Source: Cunninghamella blakesleeana (taxonomy: Eukaryota > Mucoromycota > Mucoromycetes > Mucorales > Cunninghamellaceae). Taken from it: DNA of 64,000 nt. The notes below the pieces were generated by a model, which did no database searches, was not told where the DNA came from, and worked only from the letters and a program-made list of their open reading frames with translations. Location: NCBI GenBank assembly GCA_017871115.1, contig JAFCIZ010000012.1, positions 1 to 64,000 of the forward strand. Reading direction: 5' to 3'. This document shows positions 9,798 through 22,093 of the stretch, one piece after another; position 1 is the stretch's first letter, and every line of letters begins with the position of its first letter. The position numbers and the translations under genes are program-made.

Positions 9798-12300
9798 TAT
9801 ATACATATATATATATATTAATTCCTAATTTTATATTAATATAAAATATAAATATAATTCTCTATCCATATGATTGATTCTTATTGTTAATTAATTTATT
9901 GCATTATTATTTTTTACAGACTATTTATATTTTATCTTCTCTCATCTATTATTTATATTTCTGTTTTATATTTCTTTATTATTTATATATATAATATTTC
10001 ACTTTCATATTCTTGCTCAGAGATGAAAGAAAAAAAAAATTCAAATTAAATAAACTGTTTTTTTTTTTTAAATAGTACAATAGTACAATAGACCTAAAAG
10101 TATGATAATAGCAATAGCATAAATCACTTGGGAAACCGTTCATAATACTGTTTATTAATATATTTCTTTATAAAAATTAAGCAGTTGTCTATTATTATTA
10201 AAGTTGTAAGTTTTTAGAAAAACTTGCAACATGCTTTAATTAATTTTTTAAAAGAAAAATTGTTTTCGAATCTGAAGCTTTATTATTTTTTTTTGTAAAT
10301 TAAACATCTAAAATATTTGTATAGTTATTTTAATTTTTTTATTTTTATTTTGCGAAAATAAAAATAAAAAAATAAAAAAAAAAAACATATAACAAAATTA
10401 ATTGAAATTATTAAGCATATCATTAAATTTTACAACTTTTATAGTTTTAACGTCGCTCCTTAGTCCCCATGTAATATGATAGCTCTTTATAAATCTCAAG
10501 CTTTTCATTAAAATATTAATCCTATTCCTTTTTTTTTAAAAAAAAAAAAGTAAAATAAAATAATATTTTATGTGATTTTAATTATTTATTATCTCAAATA
10601 TTATTTTATTTAAAAAAAGAAAAAGTAGATGCTGTTTATATTTTTATATATAAATTCAAAAAGCAAAAAAAAAAAAAAAAATTAAAAGGATTTACTTTGA
10701 AAATTCTATTCCTAATCACCATTATCAATACTCTTAGAATTAAAATAAAATGATTTTGATCTTTTGTTACGCTAACTTTTTTTTTTTAAAAAAAAAAAAA
10801 TTATAAGCATCATTCCTTTTGCTGTAATCTAATTCTTTTTCACTTTTATTATTTTTATTTTTCTTTATTATATACTCATTTTCATATAGAATATATAAAA
10901 TCAAAATCAAATTGATTATTTATTTATCATATCTATGATTAACATATATATAAATATATAAATATTATTTTTCGTACTATATATCAATGATCCGTAATTT
11001 TTTTTATTATCTATTGTTCAGTTCTGTATATTGATTAAACTCTTTCAAAATTTTCTGTTATATACTCCCATATACCTTTTTTTATGCTGTACTGACTATA
11101 TTCATTATGTCTGATCATATCTATTTGTTTTTTTCCATAGAGTTCAATTTTATTTTCTTAATAATTTTATTTATAAATATGATCATGGTAATGGTGATAA
11201 TATATGAAAATAATATAGAATTAACATGATACTGATAAAAATTCATCCTATCCTGTAATAATTGCACCATACAACTCTAAGCTATTTGTACCATTTGCAA
11301 ATCCAATTTATTTAACATTATTTTTATTTATAGTTAAAAGATTGTAACTGTATTGTTTATATGTTGTAAATAATATTTAATGAATTCTCGGTATCATAAA
11401 AATACTACTGGTGAGTTAAATAAAAAATGATATTACTTTATTATTATTATTATTATTATTAATCCATTTTTAAACCTATACTATTTTTTTCTATTTCTTT
11501 TTTCTAACTTTATTGTAAATAAATGAATGTATAATATGTTTGTTCTTATTATTGTTATTATTATTACCATTATTACCATTATTATTATTGGTACTTAAAA
11601 TAAAGCTGTTATGGTTTTTTATTTTTCTTTTTTTACAGAGTACTTTATAAATAAAAACCATATATACTATTAAATTCATTTCATAAGATCGTAACTAGAT
11701 TATCTTTTTATTTTTACGCTTTTGTTAGTTTCTATACCTATATTTTCCATATGATAAAAATACAAGTAAAATTTTATAGTATAAAAAAGAGAAAGTAAAA
11801 ATAGAGTAAAGAAAAATAAAAAATACAGAAAAAAAGGGTGGCTGAAATATGCACTCACTCTGCTATATATTTAAATATGGCTCATCAATTATCTTTTACT
11901 AAATCTAAAAGGTAAAAGGTGTAATATATACATACTGGTGTAGCCTGCTTATCCTCAATGTTGATATATAATAATAAATTTTTTTTACCAAAAGTACAAG
12001 TAGCGCTTACCCCTATGAATAAAAAGCACGCCTTATTATCTTAAATCATTACCATTTTCTAATTTTCTCTTTTCTAGTAAATTATTTTCCATATTGTATA
12101 GGTTGATATATACTATATATATATGTATGTATGTATGTATGTATATAATGATATTTTAATATGGGTCATAAACGGTAAAAAGAGAATTACAGTAATGAAA
12201 AAAAAAGGCTGGGAAAAAATCAGAAAAAAAAATGGGCCTAGAAAAAAATATTTAAAGAACCTTTTTTAAACTCCTCCATAATTGTATATTGGTTATTCAA
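9798..12300. other. AT-rich DNA without recognisable genes
   Basis: No coding region is supported over about 2.5 kb. It contains many A/T runs, ATT/AAT microsatellites at about 11443-11460 and 11546-11590, and a (GTAT)n stretch at about 12123-12145. A 62-codon minus-strand frame at 11491-11679 is an asparagine run from the microsatellite and is not a gene. Confidence 0.6.
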
Positions 12301-12455
12301 TTTTTTTTAAAAAAAAACTAAGTCTTTCAACTCCCCTTTTTAGCGCTATTTTTTGACGATTTTGCGCAACGCCCTGTTTTTGTCAAAGACAAAAATAGCA
12401 ATTTTTCTTTTAAGTATTTAATTCTCAATCATATTTTAAATTGTGGGTCATATTT
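12301..12455 (+). repeat. Dispersed hairpin repeat R1, copy a
   Basis: About 150 bp: an A/T run, CTTTCAACTCC, TAGCGCTATTTTTTGACGAT, a perfect hairpin TTTTTGTC-AAA-GACAAAAA, then AAGTATTTAATTCTCAAT and a TTTAAATTGTGGGT end. It has a close inverted partner at 14276-14430 and more diverged copies at about 12.7, 24.6, 25.0 and 28.4 kb. The function is unknown; it could be a non-autonomous element or a structured-RNA retroposon. Confidence 0.8.
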
Positions 12456-12720
12456 ACATTAATCCCTTATTATTATTATTATTATTTTTACTATTTAAAA
12501 AATTATATGGATAAATAATTACAAAATATATATACTATTGATTATTATTATTTTTGTTTATTACTACTTGAAATCAAGGGTATGTCTAAATTTTTATAAT
12601 AAAATAATATTACATGGTAATGAAAATAAAATGGAAAACAGTGAGAAATAAACTAAAAAGTATTATTTGAAAAAAAAAACCCAATTTTTAAACTCATCCG
12701 CCATTATATATTGATTTTTT

Positions 12721-12850
12721 AAAAAAATGTACTCCTCTTTTAGCACTATTTTTTGACAATTTTACGCGTCGTGCTGTCTTAGTTTAATAAAAACACCAGT
12801 TATTTTTAAGTATTTAATTTTCTACCTTACTTTAAATTGTGAGTTATGTA
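12721..12850 (+). repeat. Dispersed hairpin repeat R1, copy b (diverged)
   Basis: It shares the order of blocks with copy a (TTTTAGCACTATTTTTTGACA, TATTTTTAAGTATTTAATT, ACTTTAAATTGTGAGTTAT), but the central hairpin is not preserved. It lies 270 bp after copy a in the same orientation. Confidence 0.65.
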
Positions 12851-12941
12851 CATATATACATTTAAATATTTTTTAAAAAAAAAGCACGGATAAATAATTA
12901 TAGAGGAAAAGCTATATATAAATAAAAATTGGACGGATTGT

Positions 12942-13230
12942 TTATTTTATTTCATTTTTTTCAACGTAAATAACGGATGCAAAAAAAGCTTTTTTAACAT
13001 CCTGATGTGTATCATATTTTTTAAAAAGTTTTTTGTTTACACCTGTATCATAAACTCTTTTCCACTGTAATCTTTTTTTTGTTCCTTTGTATTCCTCTAT
13101 ATATTTTACTTCTTTTTTAGATAGAGGAATAATCCATTTTCCTTTATATTTTTTATCTCTTGCTGTTGTTTCAAAACCACATCTTGGAGATCCTTTACTT
13201 GTTGCTCTAGAAGAGCAGCTGCCGATGCAT
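12942..13230 (-). pseudogene. Unidentified coding remnant (about 90 codons)
   Basis: The minus strand is open for about 90 codons and reads C-S-S-R-A-T-S-K-G-S-P-R-C-G-F-E and then K-W-I-I-P-L-S-K-K-E-V-K-Y-I-E-E-Y, ending in a TAA at 12942-12944. The composition is normal for a protein, unlike the surrounding DNA. In the next frame the first half also reads as a possible heptad-like segment (LLEQQVKDLQDVVLKQQQEI), so a frameshift may have fused two parts of a former gene. There is no start codon in frame. I do not recognise the family. It may be a last exon or a decayed transposon gene, since it sits between the inverted R1 copies a and c. Confidence 0.45.
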
Positions 13231-13533
13231 TAGCATATATTTTTAAGTCTATATAAATATATAAATATATAAATATATATATGGTTATAATACATATTTT
13301 TACTTTTTTTTATTTATATTAGTGAATTTACCTGAAAGCATGTCCCTATTATTTAAATAATTAAGAGAATATATTTTGTTTAGCAATTTCTAAACTAATA
13401 TATTTCCATTAAATACTTATAATATAGCTTACATATTACGAGGTATAGTCGCTGGGTATTTCCCAATATTTTCAAAGCCATCGCTGTTACATCTATATAA
13501 TTAGTTATACTTCATTTTACTATTTTTATTTTG

Positions 13534-13632
13534 AGCTTGGAGAAAGTGAAAGAGAGTTAACTTGAAGAAAGTGAAAGAGAGTTAACTTGAAGAAAGCGAA
13601 AGAGAGTTAACTTGGAGAGAGCGAAAGAGAGC
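13534..13632. repeat. 25-bp minisatellite, about four units
   Basis: Tandem copies of TTGAAGAAAGTGAAAGAGAG followed by TTAAC, with small substitutions (GGAG/GAAG, GTG/GCG). It is purine-rich on the plus strand and lies in a gene-free stretch. Confidence 0.85.
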
Positions 13633-14275
13633 TTTTTTTGGGAAGCTAAAGAAAAAGAAAAATAAAGAATATGCTGGAGAACTTTTCTCCAAGTGACTGA
13701 TCCTGAATTTCAAAATTGTTTGTTTTTAAAAAAAATTTACTCCATAAAAGGAAATCTCGTATTCCAACACTATTTTTTTATATTTGAAAATGTGAAAACA
13801 ATGGGAAGATCAACTACATAAACATTTTTAAAAAAGGTTAATAGTGATAATTATATATTGAAACTAAAAAAAGTTATATCAGCTACTTTCATAATTAATT
13901 ATTTTATTTAATCAATAGCTATATTCTATTTTTCATAAGGATTTTAATAATAATATAAACTTTAAAATATCCTTCATACAGTTTTACTTTTATTTTTTTA
14001 AAAAAAAAACAAATATAAAACATGAAAAAAAAAAACCTTTTTTTTAATAAAAAAGAATTGAACTAACTATTGGCATCTTCCAATTAGTTTTTAATTAAAT
14101 AATAAATAAACTATTGTATATGAATCTTTTTTTTTAAAAATAATAATAATAATATTTATAATCTAAATGCTATGAAAAAATTAACGTTTAAATAATGCTT
14201 TAAATAAATAAGCAGGTAGTAGCTAAAGATGAATATTTAAATGATAATAAAAATAATAAAATATTTGTTTAGTAT
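13633..14275. other. AT-rich DNA, nothing recognised
   Basis: No gene or clear repeat is seen apart from A/T runs. Confidence 0.5.
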
Positions 14276-14430
14276 TATATAACCCACAATTTAAAGTAGT
14301 ATTGAGAATTAAATACTTAAAAAAAGTTGCTATTTTTGTCTTTGACAAAAACAGGGCGTTGCGCAAAATCGTCAAAAAATAGCGCTAAAAAGGGGAGTTG
14401 AAAGACTTAGTTTTTTTTTTTAAAAAAAAA
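14276..14430 (-). repeat. Dispersed hairpin repeat R1, copy c (inverted partner of copy a)
   Basis: Its reverse complement matches copy a (12301-12455) almost base for base over about 150 bp, including the GTTTTTGTC-AAA-GACAAAAA hairpin and the GGGCGTTGCGCAAAA block. The two copies face each other across 1.8 kb. This could be a pair of terminal repeats of one element or a chance pair of insertions. Confidence 0.8.
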
Positions 14431-14859
14431 ATTGATAAGATATGATGGCTGGGGAGTTTAAAGTATTTTTTTATTGATATATTATTTTTCGATTCATTCT
14501 GTTTTCCCTCGCTTTCTATTTTATTTTTTACTTTTATTTCTATGTAAATATTATGATTACTATTAATATTATTATTATTTTAAAATAAAGCATTAGTAAA
14601 TAATTAAAAAAAAAGTTATTACCGAACGTCTTTTTTTTATTACTGTTTGGAGTCAAAATAACGAATTTTTATTTGAATAAAACTGATTAAAAATTAAAGT
14701 GTTTTTATTTTTTATACAGTCAACCAAATATATATATTTAAACACAACTTTCTTTTTTATTCATACTATTTTTGAACAACTTTAAAAAATATTTAGATGG
14801 TTTGATAACATTTTTAGATAAATTAATCTTTTTTATAATAAAAATATACATGGTATACT

Positions 14860-15118
14860 TTTTTTTGACATAATATCTGATTATATACTTATGATGCAGT
14901 GTTTGACCATCATTTCAAATTTGATCCAAGTGTTAACTCAGTGTTGATCAAAAATAAAAAAAGATATAAGAATTTATCCATCAGATAAGAATAATCAACT
15001 AACTCTATATAATGTCAATGCTTGTAAAACAGCTATTGTAAAAAATTATCTTGATTGGAAAAGTCGCTCAGAAAAATATAGGGAAGAATATTTACAAAAA
15101 GAAGTTGGATTAGAATAA
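14860..15118 (+). pseudogene. Decayed exon of an unknown repeated gene
   Basis: The plus strand reads Y-D-A-V-F-D-H-H-F-K-F-D-P-S-V-N-S-V-L-I-K and, after a one-base frameshift, continues P-S-D-K-N-N-Q-L-T-L-Y-N-V-N-A-C-K-T-A and ends K-E-V-G-L-E-stop. A homologous piece is on the minus strand at about 20885-21085, sharing F-N-P-N-V-N-S-V-L-I-K and L-T-L-Y-N-S-N-A-C-K-T-V. A third trace is at about 28.15 kb. The three copies show this was once a real gene family, now dead here. The function is unknown. Confidence 0.6.
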
Positions 15119-15201
15119 TTTATTACTGTTTTGGATTTGTACATATAAAATAATCAAAGTTTACTTAAAAAAAAAAAAAAAAAGATATATGCTACCAGCA
15201 G

Positions 15202-15553
15202 CCTTTTCTTGAACCTTAATTATAAAAGAAGAAATAGGGTCTCCTTTGCCAAGCAATTAGCAAACAAAATATTATTTAAATAATAGTAATAATGTTATTA
15301 TTAGTAAAAAGAATAAAATTTACTAATTATTATTATTACTGTTATTATTATTATTATGACTTGCCTAGTATTTTCCATATTTATTACTTATAGCTCTAGT
15401 AACAACGATTTACGCAAAAATTACTTTATGTAAATATACCTGTACATGTATATACAGTAATTTTCACTTAGGGCCCAACTTATCAAGACAAAATGGTACC
15501 TAATCATAGTGCAATAAAAGCAGCCGATGATAGGATTCCTTTATCGTTGTAAA
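15202..15553. repeat. Tandem duplication, unit 1 (about 352 bp)
   Basis: This segment recurs 437 bp downstream (15639-15990) with only a few substitutions and small changes in the ATT run. It includes AGGGTCTCCTTTGCCAAGCA and TTAGGGCCCAACTTATCAAG. No open frame runs through it. Function unknown. Confidence 0.85.
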
Positions 15554-15638
15554 CTAAAGCAAAATAAAAGTTCATCTAGTAGCATAACGTTCTGAAAATT
15601 CATACACTTAAGAGAAGAGATACATGTATTACTAACCG

Positions 15639-15990
15639 CCTTTTCTTGAATTTTAATTATAAAAGAAGAAATAGGGTCTCCTTTGCCAAGCAATTAGCAA
15701 ACAAAATATTATTTAAATAATAGTAATAATGTTATTATTAGTAAAAAGAATAAAATTTACTAATTATTATTATTATTATTATTGTTTTGACTTGCCTAGT
15801 ATTTTCCATATTTATTACTTATAGCTCTAGTAACAACGATTTACGCAAAAATTACCTTATGTAAATATACCTGTACATGTATATATAGTAATTTTCACTT
15901 AGGGCCCAACTTATCAAGACAAAATGGTACCTAATCATAGTGCAATAAAAGCAGCCGATGATAGGATTCCTTTATCGTCGAAAACTAAAG
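15639..15990. repeat. Tandem duplication, unit 2 (about 352 bp)
   Basis: Second copy of the segment at 15202-15553. Differences are mostly in microsatellite length plus isolated substitutions, so the duplication is young. About 85 bp of unrelated sequence separates the copies. Confidence 0.85.
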
Positions 15991-16432
15991 CATTATCATC
16001 AAAAGTAAAGAAAGAAAAGAGTGTTTAAAAAAACGATGCTTTTCTTGAAAAAATTATGTGACTACCGACATGTAAATGACTGGGTTTTAATTTAGTCAAT
16101 CTTCCTTTTTATTTCTTATTTTTTATTTTTAATGCAATATTATTTGGAAACCAGACGCGCAGCTAATATTTCTTAAATTTTAAAACCCAAATAAAATTTA
16201 ATTCTTACAAAAAAATTTTTTTGGAAGCCGTATCTCTTGTGATAAATCATAAATTATATAAATGAATTCATTATTTTATATTTTATATTATATGTATATT
16301 TTTCAATTAAATTAATAAATAGGCTTATGGAGATTTTATGCTAAATTAATATAGAGCACTGCTCAGCGAATTCCATAGTATATAATATTAAGTTTTAAGT
16401 ATTGGAGCAGTCTCTTTTTTTTATAGTTAGTA

Positions 16433-18525
16433 TGTCAGGTTTAAATAAAGTTAATCAAGAAAAAGCATATATATATATATATATATATATATCATAGAAA
16501 TTAAATCCATTTATATATTGTCTTTTGTATATTGCAGCACTAAAAAAAGATATTAAAAAAGCACACCATCCTACTTTTTCCAGCTTTGTTAGAGATAATA
16601 AATCTATAATATGAAATGTATTGTATACTATGATGAAGTTAGAAACACAAATGCTGCTTTTAAAAATCAATTTAAATCAGTATATAAATAAGTATATCCT
16701 AAATGTAAAAAAATACCAGCTTTCAATCTTGATATTACAAACATATATAACAATGCAAAAGCAGAAACAGAAATAGAAAAAGATTTACAAACGTTGGTAG
16801 AATCAACTAAAACAGCATCTGTAAAAATTAGATTGAATCTAAATGTAAGTAATCTATTAAAAAAGCAACTACAAAATTATACAAGAACTTGTATATATTT
16901 TTTTCTTTTTTTGAAATTTTCATTTTAATAGAAAACGCGTCAGGAACATGAAAATAAGGAAAATACAGACACTGAGGTAGGAAATGGTAGCAATAGTCTT
17001 AATGATAGCGAAAATGGTACTAAAAGTGATAATGATGGTAGCGATGGTACTAATAATAATAATAGTAATGTGGAACAAAACAAGCTTAAAAAACCAGTAC
17101 TTCAACAATTAATAACTGGCCATCACTTTTTAAACAATGGCCATGGCATCTCAAAAACTTTTTAAGCATTCAAAAAAAAAAAAGCATTAAAAAAATCTAG
17201 AAAACAAGGACTTTCTGTGGATGAAAAAATTCATGATATTTTATAAGCACTCAATTGAACAATTAGAATGAACAAATATTAACAAGTACTAAATTATATA
17301 CTCATTAGATCTCTATCACATAAAATACTTTTAAAAGAAAATCAATTTGGTCATGAAATGATGAATATTGCTAGTGCTGATAACTTGCAACTATACTCTA
17401 ATGATCTTAAACATAAATATATCCAAGAAGCGATTTATATCGATAATGATTTATTTAACAATATTATTAATAAGTTTAGAGTATGTATTTATTATATACA
17501 TTTGAAATGAAACCATTTACGAATAACAAATATTAGTTGAAAAACTGTATTCGGTTTAGCAACACAAGTATCTAATTATCAACTTTTCTATTAATAGAAT
17601 ATCGATAGCACTACTTCTAGAAATCAATTAAAAATCGATTTGATTAACTTAACTAATGATGATAATACTGGTGGTGAAATTATTATCAACATTTAATTAA
17701 TTGGTAATTTTTATCCACATGAAATAGTGATACAATTCAATAACCCAGGTTACAAATAAATAACAATATCCTATTTTTATACTTTAGTATCTCCAAGTTA
17801 CCAAACTATAATCAAATACAATCAATTGGAGAACAAGAATTAATATCTACATATATCGATCCAATTGTATCATCTCTTTTTCATGATCATACCAACCACA
17901 AGATATTTAGGTGGTAAGCTTTTATAATATTGATTAAGAGATATTTAGTTATGATTTTTTTTTTTTTTTAAAATACAGCAATAACAACAAATAAATTAAT
18001 AAATAAATAGAAATCTTACCAGTGATATATATGATTATCTACTATAAGGCTGAATAGAACCACAGTTGATATCGAAAAATTAAGACCTGATGGAATTATT
18101 ATTTTAGCTAGTCAACGATATAAAAGCTATGCATTAGGGTATTGCAAACTCAAATCATTTGAAAATGAAGCCAGCACATCTCCCACTCATGAAAATTTGC
18201 TTTGCTTATTGATGTTTTATAAAAACTCTTTAGATATTGGAGGAGTTATAGCTATGATTTGTTTTTAATTTTCAATAAGCAATATGAATATGATTACAAG
18301 TATATATATTTAGTATTAAATACTGATTTATTAAACGTTTCATAAATATATTTATAGGACATAATGTTTGTTTGTTTTTATTTATTAACTTTGAAACACA
18401 AATCCATATATGTAATGATGGGAATTTGCAATATCAAAGTTACAAAAGAATTCGAGGAATTATCCAGATTTGTTATTGAATTAGATAAAATTAAACAAGT
18501 TATTCATTGTTATAATAGCTAATGT
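16433..18525 (+). pseudogene. Decayed multi-exon gene with a PD-(D/E)XK-like remnant
   Basis: Several exon-like pieces with splice signals can be followed: 16433 ATG (MSGLNKVNQEKA), a piece ending in KIRLNLN before GTAAGT at about 16850, KTRQEHENKEN from 16931, a block at about 17300-17480 (LLKENQFGHEMMNIASADN) before GTATGT, LPNYNQIQSIGEQELISTYI at about 17800, and RPDGIIILASQRYKSYALGY at about 18085-18150. The order GEQELISTYIDPIVSSLF then RPDGII..YCKLK resembles Mucoromycota proteins that I would place near PD-(D/E)XK-fold families. Several pieces contain in-frame stops, so the gene is broken. A second fragment of the same family is at 25325-25500. Confidence 0.6.
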
Positions 18526-19286
18526 ATCAAGATTTCACTTAGTAAATTTTTTTTCGACCACGAAAAGGCCCTCTCTTTCTCACCAAAATTTAGTTGAAAC
18601 TATCAACGAAAAAACCGACAAAAGAAAGAGACATCTTGCTTTTGATTAGCTGTTCAGAATATTTAGGTATGTTTTATATATTTTCTTTTATTTTATTTAT
18701 ATATATAGCCATGTGTTTTCTTTTTTTAATAAAAAATACGTTTTTATTTTATGCCAATATATGTTAAATTTAATATTTTTTTATGTACTCTTTTACTCAT
18801 CCTTTATGCGGCTAATTTTTTATTTTATTTCATATAAACAAATTCAAAACAATAATAAATTAATTTAAACTAATTTTTTATAAACATTCTCCTAATATTT
18901 TTCTGAATAACTCCTCCAGTCATGATACTTTTTTATAAAATAATTTAAATAATAATTTATGAAGTATTAACAATATTACATGGGCTAGTATTGTTTGTTA
19001 TATAAAGAAAAGAATGATAACAGCAACTAATATCATGGAAGGTAAAATGTAATAGGGTGGTTATGATTTGAACTCTCTGGTATTTTTTTATGTAACATTT
19101 TCAATTAATTTAATTAAATTATCTATTATAATTTTTTTATATCATTAAATGTATATAATGGGAAAATGTATTCACTATTAATTATTTTATTGTTATTATA
19201 TATTTTATAAGATATTTCTAAATTTTTAATAAATCTTAACTTATTTCTGTCATATAACTCATAAATATTATTAATATAACTGTCAT
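18526..19286. other. AT-rich DNA, nothing recognised
   Basis: No gene is supported. A short GC-richer patch near 18555-18650 (CGACCACGAAAAGGCCCTCT) has no open frame of interest. Confidence 0.5.
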
Positions 19287-19574
19287 CTAATTTATTATTA
19301 ATGTATTTTTATATATACAACTAAAAATTTTTAATGTGTTTCTGTTATTTTTTCTCATTTCATTAAATATAAAATCTTTATTATTTTTAAGAACATTCAG
19401 ATTATTATTATTTTTTTTTAATTTACTTATTACATTTAATTCTTTTTCATTGTTATCCAATTTCTTATATTTTTTTCTATGTTTATCTTTATTATTTTTA
19501 CTATAATAACTATGAAGTGAATTATTATCAGAATCAGTAATATTATTATTTTCTTCATATAATTCATCTCCCAT
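19287..19574 (-). other. Asn/Lys-rich open frame downstream of the Merlin remnant, doubtful
   Basis: A 95-codon minus-strand frame, very rich in Asn, Lys and Asp (EENNNITDSDNNSLHSYYSK). It lies a few hundred bases downstream of the decayed transposase and is also A-rich. It could be the remains of a low-complexity accessory gene of that element, because similar broken Asn/Lys-rich minus-strand reading exists next to the Merlin fragment at 200-590. It is equally likely to be an accident of AT-rich DNA. Confidence 0.25.
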
Positions 19575-19928
19575 ATAATCTAATTCAGTATTATTATTAT
19601 ATTCACTACTCTCTTCTTTATCATCTATAATTATATTCTCTATATTTTTGTTTTCTTGAATTATTGGATTTTCTAAATTTTTATCTTTAAATTGTAATGT
19701 GTTTATATATATATATATTTCTATTAAAGCTATCTAATTTATTTTTTAAAACTTCATTCACTTGTCTATAATTCATATTCTCATCTTTTAATATTTTATT
19801 ACTTCTAGCTAATAATGAAATCATTTTAATCGAATGATAGTAATCAATTTTTTTTATTTTAATGTATTTTAATTTTCTATTTTGTCTCTCTCTCTATTCA
19901 TATTTTTTATTAATTTAAAATTCAATTT

Positions 19929-20806
19929 TTAATCTTTCAAAAAGGTTTTCCAAATATCATTTTCCTTATTTTTCTTTCTCCATTGATATTCTTTTAAAAG
20001 CAATAAAATAATCTTTTTATTTCTATTTCTAGGTATAATACTTTGCTTTAATCCATTCCAAGTGCCTTCAATAGCATTTGTATAAATTCCTGAAATTGGA
20101 TCTTTAGAATATTTTTTATGATTTACAGTTTTATGTTTATATTCAATTTTATTTAAGTTATTATATCCTTTCCAGCAATCTGTATATATTGTTGTTCCTT
20201 TTTAACATATTTTATTATTATATCATTTATATTTTCTATATTTCTTTCTTCAATAGGAACTAAAAACATTTTTTTATTTTCATTTTTCATTTTATTTTTT
20301 AATCTACTTCTTTGAATACCATCTATAATCCATACATCTTCAACTCTATGACCTTTACTATATTTTCTTTTAGCTATTTTAGTTTCATCTATTTCTATAA
20401 TCTCATTTCTTCTGCCTATTTTATTTTTTTGGATTAATAAGTTATTTATTTTTAATGTATTTTCTAAATATTTTATTATAATTACTTACTGTATTTTTGT
20501 CAATTTGTAAAGATGATGATACAAAAGACAATGGAACCTTTCCTAAAGACCAATATAACATATGTAATTAAATGTTTAATGGAAATCTTAGTTTGTTAAA
20601 TATAGTGACATTTAGTGGTGGTATAGTTTTTCTACATTTATAATATTTACAAAACAATAATTTTTTTTAAAATTTAATTTTGTATTATTATCACAGTTAC
20701 TACATTTATTAAATTGATTGACGTAATTGTTTTCAAATAAATATTTTAGTGCTTCTTCTTCCTAATCAAATATATGTTTTAAATTTTTATATGGTTCTAT
20801 AAACAT
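19929..20806 (-). pseudogene. Merlin/IS1595-like DDE transposase, decayed
   Basis: Reading leftward from an ATG at 20806, pieces of one transposase appear in order: a zinc-ribbon start (CSNCDNN, then YKCRK), a helical middle (SSSLQIDKNTVSNYNKIFRK), the first catalytic Asp in NEIIEIDETKIAKRKYSKGH, a VEDVWIIDGIQRSRLK block, the second Asp in TIYTDCWKGYNNL, and the Glu in YTNAIEGTWNGLKQSI, ending with a stop at 19929. This is the full ISXO2/IS1595 layout, which in eukaryotes is called Merlin. At least two in-frame stops and two frameshifts make it inactive. I could not identify its terminal inverted repeats. A fragment of a sister copy is at 673-865. Confidence 0.8.
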
Positions 20807-20884
20807 ATGATATTTAAAATTATTTTATATCTTAATTTTTTATTATTAAAAAATTCGATTTTTTTAAATTATAAATTCATCTGA

Positions 20885-21085
20885 GCTTAAAATATTTCTG
20901 AGACTTACATCCATATACAACCGTGTAATAACAGTTTTACAAGCATTAGAATTATATAGAGTTAGTTAACTATCCTTAGCTGGTGGATCAATTCTAATAT
21001 TTTTTTTATTTTGATCAATACTGAGTTAACATTTGGATTAAATTCGAAATGACGGCCAGACATTGCATCATAAGTGTATAATTAG
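20885..21085 (-). pseudogene. Inverted decayed copy of the 14.9-kb coding remnant
   Basis: The minus strand reads Y-T-Y-D-A-M-S-G-R-H-F-E-F-N-P-N-V-N-S-V-L-I and then, after a frameshift, L-T-L-Y-N-S-N-A-C-K-T-V. It matches 14860-15118 at the protein level. It is followed on the telomere-distal side by a 30-bp poly-A run (21096-21125). The same poly-A position occurs next to the third trace at about 28.2 kb. Confidence 0.55.
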
Positions 21086-21094
21086 ATATTGTAT

Positions 21095-21127
<33 letters not shown>

Positions 21128-21239
21128 ATATTATGCTGTGTATATTGTATTATAAATAAAGCGTTCTTTTAAATTGACTTAAAAGTATGAATAAAAAAAG
21201 AAAGAAGTGTCTAAATATATATATGTATATATTTTCGAT

Positions 21240-21970
21240 TGACTAGATAAAAAATAAAAATAACTAACTTTTTAATCAGCATTATCCAAATAAAAATTTA
21301 TTATTTTGATTTCAAGTAGTAATAAAAAAAAGATGATTGAAATAGTATATTTTTTTGTAGTTATTTATCTATAATGCATTTAAAATAATAGTAATAGTGA
21401 TAATATTGATAACGATAATAGCTATATTACATAGCAATAAAAAAAAGAATAAAACGGAGAAAAATTAATGAAAACAAAATGAAGAACATTATTTAATAAA
21501 AACAGATTTTTAAATAAAAAAAAATTTAGACGAACTAAAAAAAAATATTTAGACAGCTTGGTAATATTTTTAGACTGCATATATTAGATGAGCAAATTTA
21601 AAAATATAAAAATTTATTTTAAACAAAGTGTTCTTGAATATTAGCTGCCTTCATAGAATTCAACTAATTCATCTTCATAATTGCCATCAATTGACATATT
21701 CATTTCCCCCGTCTGTTTCTCTGTGTTCAGTTAATTCAGTCAAATTTTTCAGTTGAATCATTTTCATTTATGTTCACATCATGAGTATTTTCATAGAAAC
21801 AAGATATACTTTCATTGGGTTTATAATTAATATAATCCATGTTATTTAATACTAATAACAATTTACAAAAATAGATAAAGAAAAAAGAGAAAGAAAAAGA
21901 ATATAAAGGCGGGAAACACCAAAATATCAATTATACAAAAAAATATAAATATAAATTTATCAAAATATAT
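21240..21970. repeat. Dispersed duplication D1, copy 1
   Basis: About 730 bp here recur at about 27400-28130 in the same orientation with roughly four-fifths visual identity. The shared blocks include ACATAGCAATAAAA, GAACATTATTTAATAAAAAC, TCATCTTCATAATTGCCATC and GTTAATTCAGTCAAATTTTT. The unit contains the small decayed minus-strand gene at 21641-21840. Confidence 0.75.
21641..21840 (-). pseudogene. Short decayed gene, copy 1 (MDYINYKPN family)
   Basis: From the ATG at 21840 the frame reads MDYINYKPNESISCF and runs to a stop after NDSTEKFD. In the next frame the sequence continues sensibly (L-T-E-L-T-E-H-R-E-T-D-G, then M-S-I-D-G-N-Y-E-D-E-L-V) before a stop. The same frameshift is present in the copy at 27818-28037, so it predates the duplication, or the true structure is unusual. 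Copy 1 has a second indel near its end. The product is unknown. I suspect the N-terminal part of a transposase or another repeated gene, but cannot show it. Confidence 0.5.
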
Positions 21971-22093
21971 CTTGGACTCTTAGCATTATTTGAAAATTTT
22001 TATTTTTCCATCTCTTCCAGATTAAAAATACAATGTGACAAAATTATGCAACAAGTAATCCCAAAGAAAGTGATAATACAACTATATTTAGTT

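Noticed and set aside
12301..14430. Single 2.1-kb transposon bounded by R1 copies a and c
   Set aside because: The inverted copies could be its ends, but other R1 copies occur singly, no target duplication is seen and the interior has no clear gene. It is kept only as a possibility.
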